Made by a program: the position numbers and the translations under genes. Positions 14,183 through 29,190 of a stretch of 64,000 nt of DNA are shown here, in pieces. The notes under the pieces were generated by a model that saw only the letters and a program-made list of their open reading frames with translations, was not told the DNA's origin and did not search any database. Every line of letters begins with the position of its first letter. Position 1 is the first letter of the stretch. The stretch is from Taeniopygia guttata (lineage: Eukaryota; Chordata; Aves; Passeriformes; Estrildidae), in assembly GCF_048771995.1 (NCBI RefSeq), contig NC_133032.1:26437501-26501500 (forward strand), given 5' to 3'.

Positions 14183-17100
14183 TTTATTATTATACAAGAT
14201 GGATATTTAAGACCATGCACCTAAGATGATCTTAACCTTTTTTTGTCTCTTCCATTCTGCTATAGATATGCCACAGTGATGCATATGTCTACCTCTCTTA
14301 ATAAATACATCATTGTCTTATTTTTGTCCCTTTCCTTCTTTTTAAACATTGTATATTCTAAACACTCAAGAGTAGTCCAAACTTACAGACTGCTACTGAT
14401 TGCTCAGTTGTAGGATTTTATGAGATATCTATCCCACCTGTGGTCCCTGTGGTACTGACTGCAGTGCAAATATAGTTCAAATTTTCATTAACCATTTGAA
14501 ATATTTGCAACTGTAGTAAGAGAGGTAGGAGTGTTGACTTTATTTTCTTTAATCTCACATAATAATATATATTATATATTTTGATAACTTAATTGCGAGC
14601 AAGATTGCAACTTGGTTGTATTCATGAGCTTGGTTGGAATATCTGTGATGTTGATCAAAATGTTTGGAAGCAGTATAGGAAGAACAAAGATTTTGGCTCC
14701 TAGCAGAAGGATGAAGAAAAACAATTTGGCTATAGGAATATTTGGGAATGCACTAACTTGCAAAAGTTGTGCTTATTCGCCTTTAACAGAAAGAGAAACT
14801 GAGGTTACACTTGCCTGAAAGGTCAGTCCTGCTCTTCCCCCCACCTTTGAGCACACACTTGTGCCTCCAGCCTTGCCTCACCACGGCTGGTGTGGGGGAC
14901 AGGTGAGGGAGCTGATCTGTTTGTCTCAGCAGTGCACAGTGCTGCTGTGATTCCAGCTGTTCCAAAGCAGAGCAGCTGAAGCTGATGGGGAGTTGTTACC
15001 CAGGGGGTGGAATGGTCCTGGGGCTTGTCCTTTGACTTCTAGAAGAAATTCGCATATCTGGGTCACATAGATCAGTTTTGGTGCTATTGCTCAGTGTGCT
15101 TTGTAGTTTGTCACTGGTTGTTCTAGTGAGTAATGTGTTTAATCTGAGTAACTTCCAACCCTCTGCTGCCCAAGTTTTATTTGTTGTTCATGTGTTACAA
15201 AGGTTGATGATCAAGTAACACAGTAGCCAAAGTATAATTTCTGTACTGATTATCCTTTTTATGTTCAGTAATAAATGCTGTTAATGTTTATTAATCAAAA
15301 CCTGATCACTCAGTGTTATTGACTGTTTCAGAAGAGTAATGATAATGGTTTTGAGGCATAATAGCAAATGTGGAATAGTTTTAGTGATTCTTTTACTGAT
15401 ATGGAGTGGGCTTTTGACAGTTCCTTTTAAAATGAGTGAATTCATGTCACAAAATCACTCCTGAAATTACAGTCAAACCCACTAAAAGACCCGCTGTGTT
15501 TGCAAGTCAGCAAAGGGAAACGTTGGCACCTTTTCACTCCCTGTGCAGAGCAGTATCTTCAAGCTTGTTTCAGGGCTGCTGCAGTTCTGGTGTTGCAATG
15601 TGGCTGCAATGTTTTCCTGAGAGCTGGGGAGGGCACTTGGACTCATCTGGCTGACAGCTAAGCGGGAAATGTCATTCAGTGATACCTCTCTGGTCATTCT
15701 GCTTGTGTCTGTGCACTTGTGCCACCTCTGGTGCTCTAAACTATTTTTCTTTTACTAGCATAAAACTGTTTCTGGAGGTTAATAACGCCTGACACAATGT
15801 TAATAAAGTATCAAAGAATATTTCAGTCTTTTAAAGCCCTCACCTTTCAGTATCTGTCATCTTTAAAAATATAAAAAAAACCCCAGAAATTACCCAACAA
15901 GTCATATAAACAGCTAAAAACCAGAAGTAGTTACTGATGCCAGAAAATCTCTGAAGTTGCAGTGACCTGTTAGCAAATGCATGGCCAAAACAGTAACCTT
16001 TAAATAACCAAGCTCAAGCTCCAAAAGGCTGCTGCTAAAACCATGCTGAAGAGGTGAGGCCATCCTTGTGACAACACTGTCAAGTCTTGGAGACCTCTAT
16101 TCATGATGTTGACAGTATATTTGTGTCAGAGGATTTTCCAGCTGTGAGAGGCACAGGGTAGGACTGATACTGCCTTAGAGGCTTAGCAGCCTCAAAGTTT
16201 CCCTGGTTTTTGCTGTGGGCTGGAAATCCTCATGCACTCAATTCTGTATCTCTCAGCTGATGCTTGGGAACATGTTAAGCCACCATAATCAATTGTGGGT
16301 TCAACTCTGAGTGGTTTATGAGCTGTAAGTGACTCTGAGGAAACTTTCACAGAGGTGCTTGGAGGGGAATAGCGCCAGGATAATTGTAGCTCTAATGCTG
16401 GCCACAAGAGAGCAAGCTGAAGCTGTGCTGGCTGCTCAGACAGTCAAGGAAAGAGTGGGGCCAGCCATGTAAGACAGGTGGATGAAGTCTCTTAAGAGGA
16501 GAGAGCAGCGCAGTCAGAGGATATTGTATTTATGTAGGTTTTTGTCTGTTTTGGAGCATCCTCAGTTCTCATACTAGGTTATTTTGTATTCACATACTAT
16601 ATCATCATAATCCAAATAAGTAGATTCTGATTTGTAACATCAATCAATCTGTGTTAATTTCACAGTTGAGACATCAGGATTTGAAGGTAGTTAGGTTAAC
16701 TTACACAGCCAGATATCTGGAATCTAGGCATATTTGTAGTTTGTTTCCTTAGGTTAAGTACCTAGATTGTCAATGACACAAGGAACCTTGCAAAACCTAT
16801 AATCATTCTACTTTAAAAGTCCTGTCACTACAATTAAAAGAAGAAGTCTGAGCACTTTTATGGTCTTGAAGTCAGTTTTTTTTAGCACTTTACTTCTGAT
16901 ACACTGTCAAAGCAATCTCAGAACTCGTTTGCACAAAAAAATATGTGTAGTTCACAAGTATTAAATTATTAATTTTCTGATTAAAAGCAGAATTTCATCA
17001 CTTTCACATGGAAGATTTTAAGGCTGTTGTCAAAATAGCAGAGAACGATCATCAGCCTCTCATTAGTTTTTACAATCTGATTGCATACCTCAAAGCTTCT

Positions 17101-20100
17101 GAAAGTGCTGAACCAAACAGCTTATTTCTAAAATACTCCCAGCAGTCTTTCATCTGATGATTTAATTAAGAGAGGATTTAAAAACAGACTTTTCCAAGTT
17201 CACTCTTCCAAGTTCTTCAATATAAAAACTGAAGTAACTCTAATGAGAGCCTTTCTCAAGGTCTTATGTTACTGTAGTTGAGAAGACAGTTTGACCTTTA
17301 ATTTTCATAATTTTTCTTTCCTTAGTGCGGAACAATTTGTTGTGCACTTTGTTAGACTTTAAAAGAGAGTTAAGTTCATGTTAGTGCTAGTTTCACTTAG
17401 AAATGCAGAACTATGAGATTTGGGTTTGTCTGTTGCAGGGCAGTCACTCATATGCTCTGAATAACCAATGCACAGGTTTACTGCAGTAACTGCTTTGAAT
17501 ATGGGATCAGAGTTCCAGATACACATTTTGAGAAGTGGAATGTTCAGGGATCTTAAAAAATCAAGTGCTGTGTCTTACAAAACAAACATTTTGTTTGCAG
17601 TATGAAGATGGAAGCCTGGTGCCTGGATGCTGGAAGCTCTTCTGTTGGTGCCACCAAAAAGCAGGCGTATGAGGGGCTTGGAACTGCTCAGGAACTTTGG
17701 ATAAACAGATGCCTCATTTGGATTGTCTTGCATTGAGCATCTTGATATAAAATCAGATTAGTGCTAATATTTCTGCCTAATGAGAAAAGGAAAAGAGAAC
17801 TGCAGCAAAAACACTCTGAGTGAAGAGTCAAGAAGTCGCTCAAGTGAAGACTTACTGCCCAGTAAGTGAAGCTGAACAAGGAAGTCAGGAGAAGGCTGGA
17901 GTGATAATTATGGGCTTGCTTCTCTTTCCTGTTGGGAGTGCCCCCATGACAGTAAGTACTGTGTTTAATACTACATACAACTGATATTTTCTGGAAGATA
18001 AAACCCAGAGATTAGATTATTTTAGAGGAGTAAGCAGACCTGAGCAGGATGGGCTGAAGTATGGAAGAGGCAGCCTGCTTTTGCTCCCATGATATGGGTC
18101 TCCTGGAATGAGGGACTTGGTAATTTTGGCTGAGATAGGTTACAGCCTCATAAAGCATGTTCCATAGGCACACAACAGATAGCTGAGTGAGAGCTTGGGC
18201 AGAGCAGAACATGTCTGAGCAGGCTGGAGAAAGGAGGAAATGTATAATAACTTTGTAAGGCTCTCTGAGGCAAGAGTGAAGGTAAGGATGTTTGCTCTAA
18301 GATGCCCAGTTCGATTAGGATCTTGTCTAGGTTGTTTAATTAAATGTGTAACTCTCATGTGCTTTTTGTGCCTTTGTTCTCACTGTCATATACATTTGGA
18401 CTTAGCTCCTGCTACTGGGCAAATAGAGCCACTAGAGAGATTGTTTTTCTAGGTTTGGAGATGGGAGTTATTTGAGAGGAAACACTAAGGTTTTCAAATT
18501 CTAATGTGCCCTATTATCAAACAGCTTGTTGGGCTTCATTTATATTTAAAGTTCATTCTTTCTGTTTTAGGCTGCACACATGTCAAAACAACCTGAGACC
18601 TAAAGAAACTGAACCCTTAATAGAAGTTTCAGTCTTGAGGGTTATACTTGTTCACCATCCTTTTGTGGTGAAAGTGCTTTCAGGTCCACAGAATTCAAAA
18701 TGCCCAACTGAGATCAATGAATACAGAGGGGAAATCTAAGCCAAAGCTGAGTGAGTTGTCAGGGTGAGGAAAAGAACTTGAAGGTCCTGGCTTTTATTCA
18801 CATTCCACCTCTGAGCATTAGTATTTCCATATTTAAAATTGGGCTTTTTTGCTTTATGAAGTCACAGTAAGAAAACTACTCATTGCAGAAATACTAATTG
18901 AACTGAATGGCAAATGTGTATCTATTTTAATTTTATCACGGTTTTTATGTTGACTGTTTCAAACCTTCATGCTTTCTTGGGAACCTAGACCCTTCATCTC
19001 AGTAGCTGGGAAGAAAATATTCTGATCAAATTCTCATGGACCAGCAGACTGACCATTCCACAGCTGCGTGACCTCTGACAGAAAATCTCACAGGAAGGAG
19101 TTCATGAAGCATTTATTTTGGGTTATCACAGAACAAAACATTTCTATTTGCTATGTTGACATAAAATTTAAAAAGGCAAAATTCCCTGGTTGCAAGTTGC
19201 TGTGCCTTAAGCTTTACAATGATTGTCATTTTATTTAAAGTCTAAACATCACTGAGATGTAACTGTTTTCCCCAAATACTCTCCTGTGAAACACCATCAC
19301 TGATCCTATACTCTTTCCCACGTTAACATGGTTTTTGGAATAAATACAGCTGTTGCAGTCAAGAAAGAAAGGCCTATGGCAGTACAAAAGGGCAGGCTGT
19401 AACTACTGTGAGGTGTAAGAATCTCATATTTTTTGTAGTGTAATAGCCTTCAAAAGATTTCCTTCTCTTTCAAGGAGTAGCCACTAGAACAGAGAAATCA
19501 GCAAGGAAAATGCTGATAGGCTTTGAATGTTTGCCTTATCTGTATCTGGTATAGTTACTTAAAATGCAGTAATGCTGCCTGCATTCCTGGTATTTTCAGT
19601 GCTGATTTTTAAAATGTTAATTTATCATTTAGAGCAAGAATAACCACAAGGGAGGGAGAGGTACCATTGCATAATTCCTGGTATGTATTTTAATTGCTGA
19701 ATGTTTAGCAAAACTTTGACCATGGCTCTGAATTTAACAGTAATTTAGGTAATAGAATTAAGGTCTTTCTGCCACTGACATACATTATCACACGTGAGAG
19801 AGGTAGCCTAGATAAATCATACAGTTTTGTAACATTGAGCATTTGAGTAACATCCTTGTTATTAATATTCTGAAATTTCTTTTAAGAAGGTTACTGGTAT
19901 TTAGCACTTCAGAAATCAATACAGTAGCTGTCTGGAAAACAAAACAACCCCAAACTAGGACTAGATACATGTAAATTAATATCTCAGCCTACACACAATG
20001 TAAGCTCAGTTAATACTGTTAAAGCAAACTTTTAAAACCTTTTTACAAGGTTATAAATATGACATTATCAGTGTAACTTGATAGACTTACTGAGAAGTAG

Positions 20101-23100
20101 TGACCTTGGTTAACAGTGAAAGTCAGAAATAAAAATACTGAATTTAGAATAAACAAGCTTTGCCAAATTTTGCTTATAGGTTGTTTACAGGTCTCAATAG
20201 GTTGAAGTGACAGTCCTGTCAGCGTTAGTTTACATGGAATAAAGGAGGAAAATTTAGTGTGCCCATTAGTAAAATGATAAAATTGTAAGCAACATGGACG
20301 AGATGTGACTACATTTGATTATCTCCAGACCAGAGAGGCATGACAATAAATAGTTATGAAGAAACATACATTTCTGGAATTATTCCAGTCCAAAAGGATG
20401 AAAGTTCTCCCTAAAGAAGGGAAAATGGGCAACTATTTTTAACTTTCTTTGCATCTTCTTAGCCTTCTCTGCGGTTTCCACCTTCAATGAAATCTTGAGA
20501 AATTAATATCCAGGAGATAATGAATTGGTCACAATACTCTTATGGACAGTGTTCAGAGCTCAAAAGATAATTCAAAATTTAAAGCAACTCTTAGACACAG
20601 AGTATGGTTAAGATTTGACTGCAGAGGTTCTTGAGTTCTCTGTCCCAGTAGGAAGAAAACCCTACATCTGAGCCCCTGAACAGTGGTGGTGTCATAGGCT
20701 GTGCTTGGCTTAATGGTAAGCAGAGTTTAAGTGATAAACCTGTTGCAACTGTTCTAGAATTTATACAGTAATCAGCACAATTAAAGCAGAGCAGGTTTGG
20801 CCTACGCTTGATGAAGAAGCCTCATAGTCCTTGCAATTATCAGATTTACCCTATTACTTACACAGCTACTGCAGAGATTACATTAAGGTATCTGATTAAA
20901 AATGGTATTAACTAGAAGGAGGTCATGATCTCTTTAAAATAAGAGGAAGACAATAACTGCTTTTTTTGTTTTTAATTTTACTTTTTATCTGAAGTATTTA
21001 ATTGATGTTTAATTCTCTGTTAAGTATGTCCACTGAGTACAGCCTAACATATATTGTTTGCTACTGAAAGGGATGCAACAGCTCCTCAGCTGCACATAGA
21101 GGCATTGGAAGTATTTTTGGCTAAGAAATGAAGCCTTTAGCATTCAGTTACTGTTTATGTAACTTACACTTATTTGTTTACTGTGTTTTCCACAAAGTGT
21201 TGCCAGGAGACTTTGCCAGGCTTATTTGCAATCATGCACTAAACTAGACTCCAGCAGACTGTATGTTTCCTCCATCAATGCTCTGCCTCTTTTTAATAAA
21301 ACAGCTAACACCTTGGAGAATAAAATATATTATTTGAATGACTGCAAAATTTGAACATTTTCTTCACAGATGACACTGGGAAATGAAATGCATTTCTTGT
21401 TCTAAGAACAATAAAAAGGATTTATTTTTTTGTTTACTCTCATATTTAGTATTTTAAACTGTAACAAAGTCATTGTCATCTTATTATAGAAGGACTTGGA
21501 TATGTGACTTGCATCTTGCTTGTTTAAATTAATAGTACTCTGCAAAGCTAAATTCTGCTGCTTTTCTCTTGTAGATAATTGGAATCAAATGACTTGACAA
21601 AGCAAGATGAGCAAGGTTTAGGTGGTAAAGAACTATTTGGGTTATTGCATTCTTCTTGCAGGGAATTTAAGCAGCACAGCCTTGAACACCTTGCTGCCAG
21701 AGGATTTTCATTAGATCTAGTCAAATTTCAGGTTTCATCTGAATAAATTTATTTGTGTGGAAGTTTGTGAATACAGAAATACAAATTTATATATGTGCAC
21801 ATAAGCCTATTGTATTAGATAATAATCCTAGATATTCTATTAGTTAGTAGCATTTCTTTATATTGCAGAATTCTATGTTTCATAAGTATTTATGTTGTCA
21901 AATAAGGACAAATATGGAAGTTAGATGATGTTAAGCACTTAAAAGCTCCTGCAAACAAACAATAAAAAGCACAAAGAATTTTAAATAGCTTTATACCTTA
22001 AGAGATGCTGTTCTTGCTCCACATCTGATCTGTTTTGTCTGCTGATACACAATTTTGTCTTGGGCTTGATGACCTCTGAGGATGCCAGATGCTGTTTTGA
22101 AAAAGATTTTTAAGTCATCATGGATAACTCAAATAATAGTTTTACAAGTTTACAGAAGTAATTAAAACCTAAACTCAGGTGAGTTAACACTTGGACAAAA
22201 TTAAAATTTGTACAAACAGAACAGCAAAGGAGGAAATTTCACATGTAATGAATCAGAGGTAAATATGCATCTGATACCACCGCAGTTTGCTATTTTCTTT
22301 CAGGCACTACTCCACTCCAAAACCATGCAGGATATCTTAGTATTTATCTTGGCAAGCATATTCAGTATTAAATGTATACCTCAATATATTATCTTGACGG
22401 TATAATCAGTGTTCAAGCTGCTTTTAGATTTTCAAACGGAAGGTATTTTTCTTTGACCAGGCTGCATCATGAATGTGGCTGATGAAGAAAGATGAACATT
22501 TGACTTTAGTTACTGAACAATTCAGTTTCCAGCCATGGCAGAGTTTGAGTGTGTCTCATATCTGATGCTGAGGACAAAACTGAGGAATCTGAGGGTAAAG
22601 GTTTTGTGTTCCAACACGTAGATAGGGAATTGGAGGAAGACGAGGTTTGTAGTATTCAGCCTCTTCCCAGCAGAGCTTCTAATGACAGGTTGCACCATCT
22701 ATTCTGCCTGCATATCTAACCCTATGAAGAACAAAAATGAGGAAATACTTGCTAGATGATTGGCAAGATGTTTGCTAGCAGTGTTGACAGTAGTTATCCT
22801 TCTGATCTGACACTTCACTGACACTGTGTGTTTGACGTGGGAGAATTATTTATGACTTTATGAGAACTGGAAAAATGGTTGAAAGAGACATCCAAATAGA
22901 TTGTTGCCTCTTTTAAATTTAATTTTATAACACAAAAAGCACTGAGTGGTGAGGTTTTAATATATTTAGAACTGAAAATATTTATGTTCCTCATGGTTGG
23001 TGAAATGTAATGCCACAGTAATTCCTAGTTTTGAAATGCTGATTTTTAAAATACACTAATTTTCTTAGCACTAATGTTATTTCTTCTTTTTGTCATAGAG

Positions 23101-23502
23101 TACAGATAAATAAGGAGAATGAAATCTCATGATTCAATAATTGTTGGAAGGGAATTAATTTAAGCTAAGTTTCCTGTAGCTGTGTGTGCAAAAGGAACAG
23201 TGAGTTGCACAGCTACTGAAACCTGCTCTATAGTACTGTCTGTTGCAGGGCAGGCCAGAATGTCAGGAACTTAGAGGAATTTGATAGATCTTACACTGCA
23301 GGGTCAAATGTTCCTGTTAAGAAGTGAACAGCAGCAATAAAAAGGCACAGTATCTTGCACTGTACTCACTACTGCTGGCTGTTCAGTATTCTAGCAATTG
23401 CACAAATGCCAGTGTAGTCTCAGTTGTCTTGTATCAGAAGATGGGCAGTTGGCAATGCTAAGCTTTGGTTATCATCTTCACTTTTGAGGCTTTCACTGTG
23501 CT

Positions 23503-23556
23503 AATTAGCATGACTAATTAAATTAGCATAACTAACATAATTAGCATAACTAACAT
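23503..23556. repeat. Three 18-bp tandem units, AT-rich
   Basis: The unit AATTAGCATAACTAACAT occurs at 23521-23538 and 23539-23556 without a mismatch. A related first copy at 23503-23520 differs at a few sites. A further ATTAGGCTAATTA follows. It is a short, recent-looking expansion. Confidence 0.85.
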
Positions 23557-25973
23557 TAGGCTAATTAAAAATAACTGGATTCCATGAGGTTTGTTGCATT
23601 TGCTTTTTAGCATTAGGATATTGTTTTTCCACAGAAGCGTTTACTAGAGTTTTTACTTGGATACAACTGCAGGGAATTCTGCTTAGACATTAACACAATC
23701 AATTGTTCATGGTTTTTCTAACTAGTTCATCTTCAAAAGTAAGATTTTGCAATATATCTGTAGCTAGTAAATAGGTCTTTTTGCAAAGGTTTATTGATTA
23801 TATATCTGCCAATTTCTGATTTTCAGAACAGAGCTCATGCATAGCAAAATTATTTAGCAGCATTTTATTGTTTATTTCTTTATGGTTTGTTTCTTATCAG
23901 TGTGTTTGAATCAAGTAGCTCTCACTGCCTATGGAGCATCTTCTGTATGACCCAATGGGTGAAATATTTCTGGTAAACTCAGTTAGCTCTGATTAATTCA
24001 TGTTCCATGTGTTACTGTGATTTGCTATTAGATTGTACTTTCAGTTCTTCATATTTGAAAATCATTAAGATACTTTCTGCTTGACTTCAGTGCCATTGCT
24101 TCATATGTTTATTTGCTTATTGTTTAATTGTAAAATAAAATTTTACTTCTGAGGATATTTAAAAGTCATCACCCACTCTGCACTAGTATGAAGTAATCTC
24201 CATTTCCTGGCCTTAATTGTTGCATAACACTGCACTGCACAGCGGTGGAACAGCTGCAACATCCTGACTGAAAATTCTGCATTATGTCTGAGGAGGGAGT
24301 GTGGTGTAATCATGCCAATATTCTGTCCTTGAGCACTCTGCAGTGTCTACAGAATTATACAAAGCATGCCAACTTCAGACAGGAAGGATTATTCATTGGA
24401 GGAAATTTCCTGGGTAACCTGGCCAGCTGCAGAGTGGTCATTATGAAAGGCTCTTGCTAGGCAGTAGCTTTATCTAGCAAGCTGTTTTCCTGCAAACAGA
24501 GATTTGATGAAAGATCAGAGTGCCACACCCTGTGCCTAGGTGTGGGAAGAACATTTATCATTGTTTGGTTTGGTACCCAAATGACGTTGCTGATTTTTAA
24601 TTTGCTGAGGTGGGGAGCAGCCTGACCTCTGTCTCAGAGGGCACAAAGTCATACCTCAAAATGAATAAAAATCTTTATCATGGAGTATCTTGCTGTCCTT
24701 TTCTATTTCCCTTATGATTTAATGGCTTCTTCCACATCTGTTGCTCTCATTTTGACTCCCTGCAGTTCTCAGAGTGCAAAATATACAGCCATGTACTCTA
24801 ATTACTGATAGTTTTGTTTTGTTGATCATTTTGGCAGGAATGCTTGTACAGCTGCTTCTTTTCTTTCATAAAACATCCCTGGGGATTGAAATCTTTGTTC
24901 TGATGACAGTGAGAATATTTTCAGCTTGTACAGAAGTCAGGTGGTTCTCCTAAAAGCACTACACTAGAGCCTTTTAGCCTACAGACTTCAAATACGCCAA
25001 CTGCGAGACTGTTCATAACATGGCTATCCTCTAATACTTTATGATTTCCTGAACAAAGGTGAGGGGTTAAGTTTATAGCACAGCATCATCTTCCTTGCCT
25101 CTTATTCTCTTCACAATGCCACAGCCCATACTATATAAACAGATTTAAAAAAAAAAAATCAGCTAGTTATACCTCCTTAGCAGGATCAAAAATTCTAAGG
25201 TGCCACTATCGGATGAACCAGGAACAGATACAGGTGATATTTGGCAACTGGAAGCATTAATTAATTTCTCAGACAAGATAAAAGGAGATGCAGATGATGA
25301 CAGAGAAGCAGTGGAACAGGTTGTTCAGGGAGATTTTGTAGTCTTCAGCCTTGGAATTGGATAAAGCTTTGAGTAGCCTGATCTCATAGCTGGCTTTGCT
25401 TGGAGCAGGAGAGTAGGGAAGAGACTTTCTGAACTCTTTTCCAATATAAATTGTCCTCGAATTGAAATTTTTCTGAGATCAAGAAATGTTTGAAAGTGTC
25501 TAGCGTCTTACAAGGTCCATAAAACCTGCCACAGTGTGGCCTAATGTTTACCAGCAAGATAAATCCTTCCTTTAATCCATGACCTCTCTTTCCAATGAGC
25601 TTGCTCACATCTCCTGCTTCTGTGAGATGACCTGAGTGGAATGCTAGTTAAACCCCATTTCCCATATTTGCTGATCTGCCACAGACTCCAATGCAAAGAT
25701 TATACTTATCAGTTGGCCCCAAGGCTGCAACAAAAATTCTGTTTAACTTCTGTGAAGTTATAGTGGAGATAGAAAACAAGGACAGTGTGTACCAGATTCT
25801 TTTTATTTGCAGTATATCTTATTTTCTTCTGCATGCTTAACTACTGAAATTTAATTTCTTATTTCTTCCATGCTGACAACACTACTGAGATCAATTAGTC
25901 TGTTTTTCTTCCTTTTATCACACTGTTTGCTTCAACCTGGCCAGTGAAGTCACTTCCATTATTCTACTCCAGC

Positions 25974-26140
25974 CATTCTTTAATTTCCATGTTTTTCTAA
26001 TACCTAAAATAAATGGCTTGCATCTTGCATTTCAGAGGTTACTCACTCCACATTCTTTAATTTCCATGTTTTTTTAATACCTAAAATAAATTGCTTGCAT
26101 CTTGCATTTCAGAGGTTACTGTTACTCACTCCACATTCTT
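25974..26140. repeat. 77-bp tandem duplication
   Basis: The block starting CATTCTTTAATTTCCATG at 25974 recurs at 26051, an offset of 77 bp, with very few changes. The second copy has an extra GTTACT near its end, and the first bases of a third copy (CATTCTT) follow at 26134-26140. Confidence 0.9.
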
Positions 26141-27019
26141 ATTGTCCCCTCTGATCCTGCAGCTATGAGCTTTGCTATATGGCTGCACAGTCACTGCTCT
26201 AACAGCTGCACTTCCATCCCATAATTCCTGTGCAGATTGCCCACCAAAAAGCTGTTGCATATCAGAAAGCAAACAGCAAACGCCTGCCAGGGGTGCAGTG
26301 GGGAGAGGCTCTGAAGAACCTTCAGGGAAAGTGATGTCTGACTAGACTTAGCACCTCTTTACTCATTACACAAGGGTCTTCTTTCCTGGGGGAACTACAG
26401 TAAGGTCAGACACACTGTATATTAGCTGGTGAGTAGTTTTTTGGTACTCTATATATATAGTAACCAAGCAGGTCAGGAAAAATACAGTGGTAGCCCCAAT
26501 ACTTTGTTCATGTGCTCTATGTGCTGAGGAGCACTCAGTAATGTGGACAGTGTGCAAACGTATGTTTTAGATGTCAACAGTGTGACAAATCATGACATGT
26601 CAATCCTGCAAACTGCCCAAACTGCCTGAATTTTTTTTTTTCTTGCTTGGATTTTAAGGGCTCAGCATCCTGACACAAACAAACTTGACTGGTACCACTG
26701 GGGGAGGAGCTCATTTTTAGTATAGTAGATCTGTAAACTGAATTACATATTTTTTATAAAACCAATTCCCAACAAATAGCCAACAGCATTAGTTACTTGA
26801 TAAAGTATCATCTGCTTATAATGGTCATTCATTCTATATCACCCTGCTCACCATAACATCATTGTTCCCTGTCTCCTCCTCCCTGGCCTCTCTGCAGAGT
26901 TAAACTTCATGAAGTGTGCACGTGGTGAACTAATTAGGAAATTAATTGAATGCTCTCTCCATTTTCAAGTTTTCAGAATACTTGACTGATACTCATTAAT
27001 TCAACGTTTTAGTGATACA

Positions 27020-27075
27020 TAGAATAATCCTCATTCTATAGTTGAGAAAATTGGAGGACATGAAACTAGACATGC
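27020..27075 (+). mobile_element. Possible MIR-type SINE core remnant
   Basis: AATAATCCTCATTCTATAG followed by TTGAGAAAATTGGAGGACA resembles the MIR core (ATTATCCCCATTTTACAG, then ATGAGGAAACTGAGGC). Only about 55 bases match well, so this could be chance. Confidence 0.35.
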
Positions 27076-28994
27076 CTGCATATGACAGTGTTCTGAATTT
27101 ACTGTGCAGTACACTATTCATCCATGAATTTTAGAAGACTTTAGAAAATCTCTCCCTTTTTATGGCACTGGAAATTAAGACAAAAAATGCACTTGTTTGG
27201 AAAGACACAAAAAAACCCCTGTGATAGAGTAAAATGTAGGCTGACCAGTGAATTCTCACTCTGCAGACACTGAGATGCTGATAAAACTTAAAGGAAAATA
27301 TGACAAGCTATTGATATGCTTTTCCTGGAGCTGGAAGCTTGTGCAGCATGAGTTCAGCATTGGTACCAGTAGGTTTGGCAGCATAAATCTTACCATGAGC
27401 TTTCTGAGCATGTACCCTATTTCCCTAGCCAGGCACTTTAGCTGCTGCTCACCTCCATTATGCCAGAACAAGATTAGAGAGAGAGACAGCATTATAGACA
27501 CCCCCTGCATCAGTGACAAGACTCCCCAGGAAGGAGAAATCCAAGATTACTGGGATTACTGGTTAGCACACTGCTATATAATTTTATTTTTGTATCAGTA
27601 GAGAGAAAGCAAACAGTGAATTATCAGTGCTTCCATCCAGCTTTCAGTTAAGCCAGTTAAGCCACAAAAATATTGTTTTTCTTTCATATTCACATGTGAA
27701 GATTTAGATGTAATGTCACTTTCTGCAACTTCTCGAGTCATGTTATATATGGTGTTCTTGAAAAGTAGCAATTGTATTCTATAGTTTGGACATGCAGCCT
27801 GTATTTTTTTAACTGGTTGTTATTTTGTTTGTTAAATAAGAACAACTTGCTGTCTTTTTTTGCAAAACCTATATGTGTGCTTGGTTGTGTTCCCATTCGA
27901 GCATCTTGCAGAGATGGCAAATTATTTTTCACTGGGTTGTCTTGAACTAGAAATGTATATATAAATAAATATTGTCTCAGAACTTAATAATAGTTTGGCC
28001 TTTCATCAGGTTTTCTAGTTCTCCTTAGAATTAAAACTATGGCTTTTTCACTGATTGTGTAGAGTAGAAACTGAAGTGGACTAGTCAATTGATTAGTGTG
28101 GCATATCTGGTGTTTCATGTACTAATTCACACTGAATAACTGACCTTACTATTTCTATATTAGATCATGATAATATACTTACATCAGTGGCAGTACCTGA
28201 CCAAACTCAGCAAATCTTAATTTTCAACACACTAAAAATATAGTTCAAAATATTTACAAAATAATTTGTTTTAATAGTTTAGAATAAACTTTATTTCAGT
28301 ATGGCTAATGAGTTTTCTGAAGTGAGCTTTCTTCTGTTACTCAACACTACCAAATTAGGTCAAGTTGTGATTTCAAAGATAGTTGAATCTATAAAACCTG
28401 ACACACAAAACTTTAAGTAGACTCTTTGAAAAGACAGGCACATTAAGTTGGATAGAAATTGCAGCTGATTTATGGCACCCATATAACACTAATGGCCTAA
28501 CAGATAAGACTGTTTTGCCTACCTGAAAAACTTCAGTCTTGAGCAGAGAAACTGTTAGGGAAAGTCAGTTTGTGGTGATTTTTATGAATATATTTAATAA
28601 TACAAAATTTTAACAAACACCTGTCATCAACAGCTTACTTTGATGCTAAGGTAGGAAAAAACCCTTAAAAATTATCCCAATTTCAGAGAGCTGATGACCA
28701 ATGATAAATATATTTGTCATATACCTGATAATTGACAGTCCTCTGTATATCATTTACACTTGGAATCTAATCTGACAATCAGTTGGGCACATGATTAGCC
28801 AATAAATAGTTGTACATATATGATTACTTGAATCAAACATCAACTAAACACAGAGTATAATAATAGGTGAAAATAGGTAGAGAAGGGAGTAGATGGCAAT
28901 AACAAATGACAATTTCTTGCTTTCTTTCTCTAAGCACAGACTGTTTTTGATGCAAAGGAATGAACAAATCAACTCAATGCCCTCCTACTGTGAA

Positions 28995-29190
28995 TTTGGC
29001 CTTTCATCTTCAAAGTACTTTCCAAACGTTTATTAATTATCTTTACAACAGTCCGTAAGGCTAATAGATAAATGCCAGCCTTCCTATGAGAAACCGAAAC
29101 ACGAAGGTGGAGCCATTGGTTGGCCGCATGGTGAGTCAGCACGGAATCTAAGATCAAAATCCAGAAGGGCCCGGCACCCGCTCTTGGTCA
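28995..29190 (+). mobile_element. Ancient MIR/CORE-SINE-like copy
   Basis: Blocks follow the order of the MIR consensus as remembered: an AAGTACTTTCCAAACGTTTA start, then TTTACAACAGTCC, then TATGAGAAACCGAAACACGAAGG (compare GATGAGGAAACTGAGGCACAGAG), then GTGAGTCAGCACGGAATCT, and finally a GCCCGGCACCCGCTCTT block where MIR has GCCCATGCTCTT. The piece is richer in CpG than the surrounding 20 kb. Old SINEs of this kind survive in birds mainly as diverged or functionally retained copies. Edges are approximate. Confidence 0.5.

Noticed and set aside
27248-27601. 117-codon + frame with an overlapping - frame
   Set aside because: No recognisable motif, no promoter and no splice context. Its length is within what chance allows in 64 kb.
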